From: Catenaria anguillulae PL171 | Lineage: Eukaryota; Blastocladiomycota; Blastocladiomycetes; Blastocladiales; Catenariaceae | Length of the DNA: 64,000 bases | Direction of reading: 5' to 3' | Assembly: GCA_002102555.1 (NCBI GenBank) | Contig: MCFL01000049.1 | Coordinates: forward strand, 1-64,000 | Shown: positions 58,913 to 64,000 of the stretch, piece by piece | How positions within the stretch are numbered: position 1 is the first letter of the stretch | How the letters are laid out: every line of letters starts with the position of its first letter | Translations under genes and position numbers: made by a program | The notes under the pieces: generated by a model | What the model was told of the DNA's origin: nothing | Database searches by the model: none | What the model saw: only the letters and a program-made list of their open reading frames with translations

Positions 58913-60102
58913 ATGACCGTCAAGATCACCACCAACCTCAACTCCATCCCCACTGCTACCAACGGCGTTTACGCCACGGGCAACGGACCACTCACTGAAG
59001 TTCTCCAGTACGCCACCCGACTCTGATTCTTCACGGTCCTTGACGCATCGTTGATCAACAGTTTTGATTGGTTTTTGATTGCAGCGCTGGCTCAACCACG
59101 CTTCCTTCCCTCGAGTCTGCCGCCCCAGGAACCGTGCTCGTCCGCATGCTCGCTGCGCCCATCAACCCCTCAGACACGCTCGCCGTCCGTGGCACCTACC
59201 CAGCACCCATGGTCAAGACGTCGGATCCCGCCAAATCGATCCCCGGACTTGAGGGTGCCGGCGAGGTCGTTGCAATCGTCGACGGATCCGACACCGATTT
59301 GCAGCTTGGCGACATTGTGATCCCAACCGACGCTATCCCCGGCTCGTGGCGTCGTCACATCGTGTTGCCTGCCAAGAACCTGATTCGCATCAAGTCGGCC
59401 GACGACAAGCGCGAGAAGCTCACGAGCGCCGCGCTCGCGTCACTCACCGTCAACCCGACAACCGCCTACCGCTTGCTCAAGGATTTCGTGACGCTCAAGG
59501 CCGGCGACGTGGTTGTGCAAAACGGCGGCAACTCGGCCGTCGGCCAGTTTGTTGCCCAGCTCGGTAAGCTGTGGGGCGTCAAGGTTGTGTCGATTGTGCG
59601 CGACCGCCCCGACTTTGACGCGTACGCTGCCAAGCTCAAGGCACAAGGCGCATTCGACGTTGTGCGTCCCGAGCACGTGCTCAAGTACTTCACCGAGGAC
59701 CACAAGGATCTGTACGTGCCGCTGGCCTTCGAGACAATTGGCGGCCCTGCTGGCGCCGTGCTCTTGCAAGTCGTGTCGCCTGGCGGTACCGTCGTGAGCT
59801 ACGGATCCATGTCTGGCCAGCCCATTCCCGTGTCGGCCATGGCCTTGTTGTCGCGTGGCGTCATTTTGCGCGGCTTTTGGTTGACGGCGTGGAAGGAGAC
59901 GGCCACGCGTGAGCAGTATCAAGAGATGCTCGACGATCTTGTGGGCTACATTGCCGCCGGCAAGATCGAGACGCCCGAGTTCAACGAGATTGTTGTGCCC
60001 GCTGGTGAGATTTCCAAGCAGGAGAGCGATAAAATTGTACAAGAGGTTGCAAAGGCCGGAGCCGAATTTGCGGGCAAGAAGCAATTGTTGGTGTTCCAGT
60101 AA
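58913..60102 (+). CDS. ETR1: Trans-2-enoyl-CoA/ACP reductase-like protein, copy 2
   Basis: Same family as 53906-55242. Two exons (58913-59007, 59085-60102) encode 370 residues with no frame error. It has MLAAPINPSDTLAVRGTYP with the catalytic-position Tyr, GLEGAGEVV, QNGGNSAVGQFVAQLG, VSIVRDRPDFD and a KKQLLVFQ end. An in-frame ATG at 58865 would add MNQPFDQRHFSKPALT, which contains an acidic residue and is a poor presequence. Hence copy 2 may be cytosolic, or a different reductase, while copy 1 is mitochondrial; this is inference. It converges on the F-box/LRR gene with only 68 bases between the stops. Confidence 0.92.
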
Positions 60103-60170
60103 ATCGTTTACCATTTGTGACGAGTGCTTGTAAGTTTCATGAATCATTTTTGTATTCATATCATCATCAT

Positions 60171-62622
60171 TCATTGCAACTCATCTGATGCCACCCGCAA
60201 GCGACCGCATAACTGTTCAAATACATTCGCCTCCTCTTCGGTAAGAAAATCGGCAATTGCTGCCGGTTCCAACAAAGCTGCGATTTGAGCTGGTCGCGAT
60301 TGTTTGGACAAGAGCCGCCCAAGAACAGCCACAATCAAGTCTGAATCGTTACCCGTCAACGAATCAGCAACTTGAACGACCACTGCGTGTTCCTCTCCCC
60401 AGTTGACAAACGGCGGCGCATGCATCAGCGCCTTCCATTTCAGATGGTCAATTGGCGGAGCAAACCGCAACCGAAGCGGGTTCGGCAAGCAGCGGCTTGC
60501 AACAGAGGATTGAGGCTCAGGGGATGGGGAAGTGCTGGGAAGAAACCGAACGCGCAAGCTGGGATCCACAGGGGTCATGGCCAGCAGTTGGGAAACAAAA
60601 CGGGGACATGAATGCGAGCCGCGAATCGTCAAGTATCGCAACGGGGCGTCTGTGAATCCATCCAGCCATGGGTGTTGCATGTCCAAGGTGAGCCGCCGGA
60701 GGTTGGGAAACGCAAACCCTGCGAACGAGAGCGGGGCCAGTTGATCAGCCACAGTTACCGTGAGCGACTTGAGCGACGGACACACCACATGATTTGCTTG
60801 AGCAAGCGCAAAAATCACATCGCCATCTGTCTCTGTTGAGCCGCGCAAACCGACTTGCTCACGCATCCTCATTCGACGGTGCGCAGCGGGCGCGTCATTG
60901 GCGTGGGTGAGTGTCAGGTGCTGCAGGTTGGGCCAATCCGACCACCAGTCGTACAAGGGCAGTTCCGTATCCAGCTTGAACCGGAAGTTGGCGGTTGTGA
61001 CCGTGCTGGTTGACACGGTATGTGCAAAGACGGAAGCGAGTAGCCAGGGCAGATTGACGTGTTTGAGACGAGGCCAGGCAACTTCGTTTGAATCGTGAGA
61101 GAATGTGTCGTCGTCGTCGTCTTGGTCATTACACTCAATGTTGAATGATTCAATCGACAAGTGCTCGAGAGTTGGGACAGCGATTGCAAGGGCAGAAAAG
61201 TAATCAAATGGGATGGTGAAAATGGAGTAGTATTCTGGAAAACCAGAGTCGAGAATGCGAAAGGTTGTCAGGCACGGCATGTGTGCAAACGGGACCGAGG
61301 GAAGGCTGCGTTGCTCGGCAGTGAGCCCACGTCTCTTGGCATGATGAGTGTGAGCTCAAGCGTGGCCAGTTGCGGGAACGCCACGTGACGATGTATCGTT
61401 GAGGATGGCAACAGACTGTTGCTTGCGGCTGATCTGGGTCCAAAGAGAATGTGCGCGATTGGAGTCGACAGTCGAAGGAAGCGCAGGTAGGGAAGCGAAA
61501 GTGGCACTGTTGGCATGATCGAAACCTTTGCGGCTGACGGATTTGTGTCATGGTCCGCAAGCGAAAAGTCGAGGGTCAAGTGGGTCAACCGATGCAAAAG
61601 AAAAATGGACGACTGGCCGCGGAAAAGAGTCGATTCAAGTTGTGCGGTGTCGAGGTCTGCAGGCGCTTGTCCCAGTAGTTCGAGGCGAGTCAGGTTGGGT
61701 GCGCAATGGAGAGACGCCAAATACTGTGACCAGCTGGTTAATGTCATGTCGCCAGTAAAGAAGAACGAAAGCGAGCGAAGCGCTTTGCTGTCTGCAAGTG
61801 GTCGCGGCGCACTGAACGCTTGCCGCGCGAGCGAGTACATGAGCCGTGTGGCTTGCGAGTATCGGTCAGTGAGGGCATGGTAGAGCAGAAATGACCCGTC
61901 GTCACTCGATGACAAGTGCAACAAGTCGAGCGATCTGACTTGGTGGACTGGAGCCTTGAACAGTGAGGGGATTTGTTGCACAATGCGAAGAAAGTCGGCT
62001 GGGACAAGGGCGAGGAATGGATCGAGCTCGCACACGGTGATGGCACGGACCAAATGCATAGGGTACGGCACCAGCACAAAGCCGTTCTCGACGGAGACAT
62101 CACCGTCAGCATCCAAACCCCAGAGCGACTTGATCCCGGCCTTGGACCTCGCAGCGATAATGTGTTCATCATGGTGCAGCGACGCCAAGTGCAGCTTACC
62201 CTCGCGAACGACAAATGGTGCCAGAAACTCGAAACGCTAGCTATAGTGGCGATTCCCTTGATCCGAGACAAGAGCAACTCCCACCTTGAGCCAGGTTGCG
62301 GTTTACCGTCATGGAAAGTCGGAAAGATGACCGAGTCGAGCACTTGTTCATGTTGACGCTTGAGGCGATTGTCCCACACCCAGCGACCACCAGAGTCAAA
62401 TGTTGGTGGGAACGACTCTGAATGCTGATAGTCGCGGTGGAGTACGAGTGTCAGTCGGCCCCACAGAAGCGGCCGGCACGCCAAGTAGCTGGTGCGACAA
62501 GTCCAAGCGAGGCGAGCGAGGGCCAGACGTTGCTCACGGCCGGGCGGCGACCGACCATTGTTGAGGATGGCCGAGGCAATCGTAAGGATAATTTCATGCG
62601 GGAGATCCAATAGCATTGTCAT
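60171..62622 (-). CDS. F-box/leucine-rich-repeat protein (two frame interruptions)
   Basis: Probable SCF ligase adaptor. The N-terminus MTMLLDLPHEIILTIASAIL, with ARLAWTCRTSYLACRPLLW after it, is an F-box. The remainder is a series of degenerate LRRs (CAPNLTRLELLGQAPADL, FPQLATLELTLIMP, WPNLQHLTLTHANDAP, FPNLRRLTLDMQHPWLDG). Two -1 breaks lie near 62235 and 61317; adding one base at each gives 818 whole codons. The start is the ATG at 62622; a second ATG follows two codons later. The gene upstream (62901-64000) is a clear paralogue sharing LSFAGFAFP and CPRFVSQ, so this is a tandem duplication. The target is unknown. Confidence 0.75.
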
Positions 62623-62900
62623 GGTCGTTGTGCATTGAGTGTACATGTCAAGAATTCTATTGTTTACATACCGCAGTCGGTATGTCAACACGGAGTATGT
62701 ATGCCATGGCCTCCTCATTGTGCCACAGTCACGATACGGACTTGCCAAGTCACATTGCCGTCACCACCGCGTTGAGGAACCGCTGTCGCTCCACTGTTGT
62801 CTGTCTTACAAAATGATAGGTAGTAGATAGGTCTATGAAGAGCGATCCTCGCGCGAACAAAGGCCGAAATACAATGGGCATGGGAACACTCAACAGAATA

Positions 62901-64000
62901 CTACAAGTCGTCACCGTTCCCACTCTGACGACAATCGCCGCTCACCGGCACTCTCATGAGCCTTTTCCTGAGAGCCTCAACTGCGTCCATATCCGCATCC
63001 GACCAAGCATTGCTCGCCTCCGATTCCACCACAACGGAAACGTCCATTTCGTGCATCTGCCTGCTCAGCAAGTGCGCAACGGTTCGCGCAACCAACTCGC
63101 CATCCTGCTCCTCCACTTGTCCCGCACCCACAACAACGACAATCGTCGAAGACAATCCACCCACGCGTCAAACGGAAGCGCACCCAGGAGCGCCTGCCAC
63201 CTGCTACGCCCGCCGGCACCACCGCCAAACCTGAGCTCAATGCGCTTGGCCGTGCACCAACTCGAGGCTGCACACGTGTGCTCGACCGTCACGTCGCCCG
63301 CAGGTGCAAATTGCACGTCGACATTGTGCGCAAGTGACGCGGCAAGGTACTGCGAGACAAATCGCGGACACGTCTGCGGTGCAACAAGCCTAAACTGCTG
63401 GAGCCAAGTACTGGCCAACCCGTCCAACACGGGCCAATGCACTGCTCGCAAGTCGAGCGACGCGAGCTTTGGAAACGCGAATCCAGCAAACGACAAGGTC
63501 CACGGCTGCACGCAAGCAATGGTGAGCGACTTGAGTGACCGAAACACATGCTGCTCGCCCACATTGGATGCAGCAAAATGGACTTGCGACGCACTTGCGC
63601 CAGTCGTCTCGGAACACTCTGTCTCGGCCACATGCAGCGCTTGCAAATGCGGCACCTCGTCGGCCAATTTCGCCCACCAAACCCATTGGATCGAGTGCAC
63701 GTGCAAGAGCGTGAGCGAGCGTAGCGTGGACCAGAACGGCCATAAGGCAAATGCCGGCGGGATCGGGCATTCCGATCCGAGGCGCAAGGTCGCGCGGGTG
63801 AGGTTGGTCGGGTGGATGTGGCGGGCAAGCGCGAGCAGTGGGCGCCAGTGGAGGTCGATTGCGTCGAGCGATGGGCAGGCGGTTGGTTTGAGACATGGCA
63901 GCATGCCGTGGGATATAGCATGATGACAGTCGGATGCAAACTTGACGTTCCAGGCTGGAAGGAGCAGGAGCTGGAGTGAACGGGTCGATGCGGCGAGAGA
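62901..64000 (-). CDS. F-box/LRR-type paralogue, 5' end outside the window
   Basis: The reading frame is open to the window edge, so the F-box part is not seen. The visible region has LRR-like strands (RSLQLLLLPAWNVKFASDC, CPSLDAIDLHWRPLL, LRSLTLLHVHSIQW, VFRSLKSLTIACVQP, FPKLASLDLRAVHWP). LSFAGFAFP and CPRFVSQYLA match the downstream paralogue at 60171-62622. A -1 break near 63162 joins LPFDAWV to GLSSTIVVVVGAGQVEEQD, and the stop then lies at 62901. It is probably an SCF adaptor by analogy with its neighbour. A completed gene model needs sequence beyond 64000. Confidence 0.6.

Noticed and set aside
17600-63200. Programmed -1 ribosomal frameshifting as the general explanation
   Set aside because: Sites lack a common X-XXY-YYZ heptamer and many genes need several events. 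Missing bases in the assembly explain it more simply. Kept as an alternative in the findings.
1-64000. CRISPR arrays, transposons, IS elements, rRNA or tRNA genes
   Set aside because: No regularly spaced direct repeats, terminal inverted repeats with a transposase, reverse transcriptase motif or tRNA-like fold was found by eye. A tRNAscan or repeat search could still reveal small ones.

Overview
The window is nuclear DNA from a compact fungal genome. It holds about 27 protein genes in 64 kb, with short GT-AG introns (about 45-220 nt, mostly 60-130), intergenic gaps mostly below 1 kb, and fungal orthologues such as a mitochondrial cytochrome c peroxidase, a bifunctional HIS7, an Sso-type syntaxin and AA11-like copper monooxygenases. 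The first gene belongs to a Trp-Trp-rich, ankyrin-like repeat family that I associate with zoosporic fungi of the Blastocladiomycota (Allomyces, Catenaria). That placement is an inference, not a proof. I saw no rRNA, tRNA, CRISPR or transposon.

Layout. 0.3-2.8 kb: a repeat-protein gene and a decayed copy. 3.4-9.6 kb: cytochrome c peroxidase and a PX-RhoGAP. 10.4-13.3 kb: two tail-to-tail AA11-like chitin-type LPMOs. 14.3-18.5 kb: an EGF-like seven-transmembrane protein and a DUF4097-like repeat protein. 18.7-23.4 kb: a USP36/Ubp10-like deubiquitinase and BRX1, diverging from one promoter with two CACGTG boxes. 23.7-30 kb: an MFSD1-like transporter, a second type of LPMO-like protein, and choline/ethanolamine phosphotransferase. 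30.8-37.6 kb: ribosomal protein eL29, three unrecognised proteins and a plasma-membrane syntaxin. 37.8-47.6 kb: a second MFSD1-like transporter, an F-box/WD-like gene, proteasome subunit Rpn6 and a large F-box protein. 48.4-53.3 kb: a fourth LPMO-like protein, a four-TM protein, and a protein fusing a Prp19-type U-box to an active rhomboid protease. 53.9-60.1 kb: two mitochondrial-type enoyl reductases flanking tubulin cofactor A and HIS7. 60.2-64 kb: two tandem F-box/LRR paralogues, the last cut by the window edge.

The most striking candidate is the U-box-rhomboid fusion, which sits in a single uninterrupted reading frame. The EGF-7TM protein and the LPMO set are next. A technical point affects any reuse of this annotation. 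About 15 genes, including the essential-type genes HIS7 and RPN6, are broken by roughly 40 or more apparent single-base deletions. Many fall in short homopolymers and all shift the frame the same way. Restoring one base at each site gives whole-codon totals and family-typical lengths. I read these as assembly errors rather than pseudogenes, so several coding spans below carry frame interruptions.
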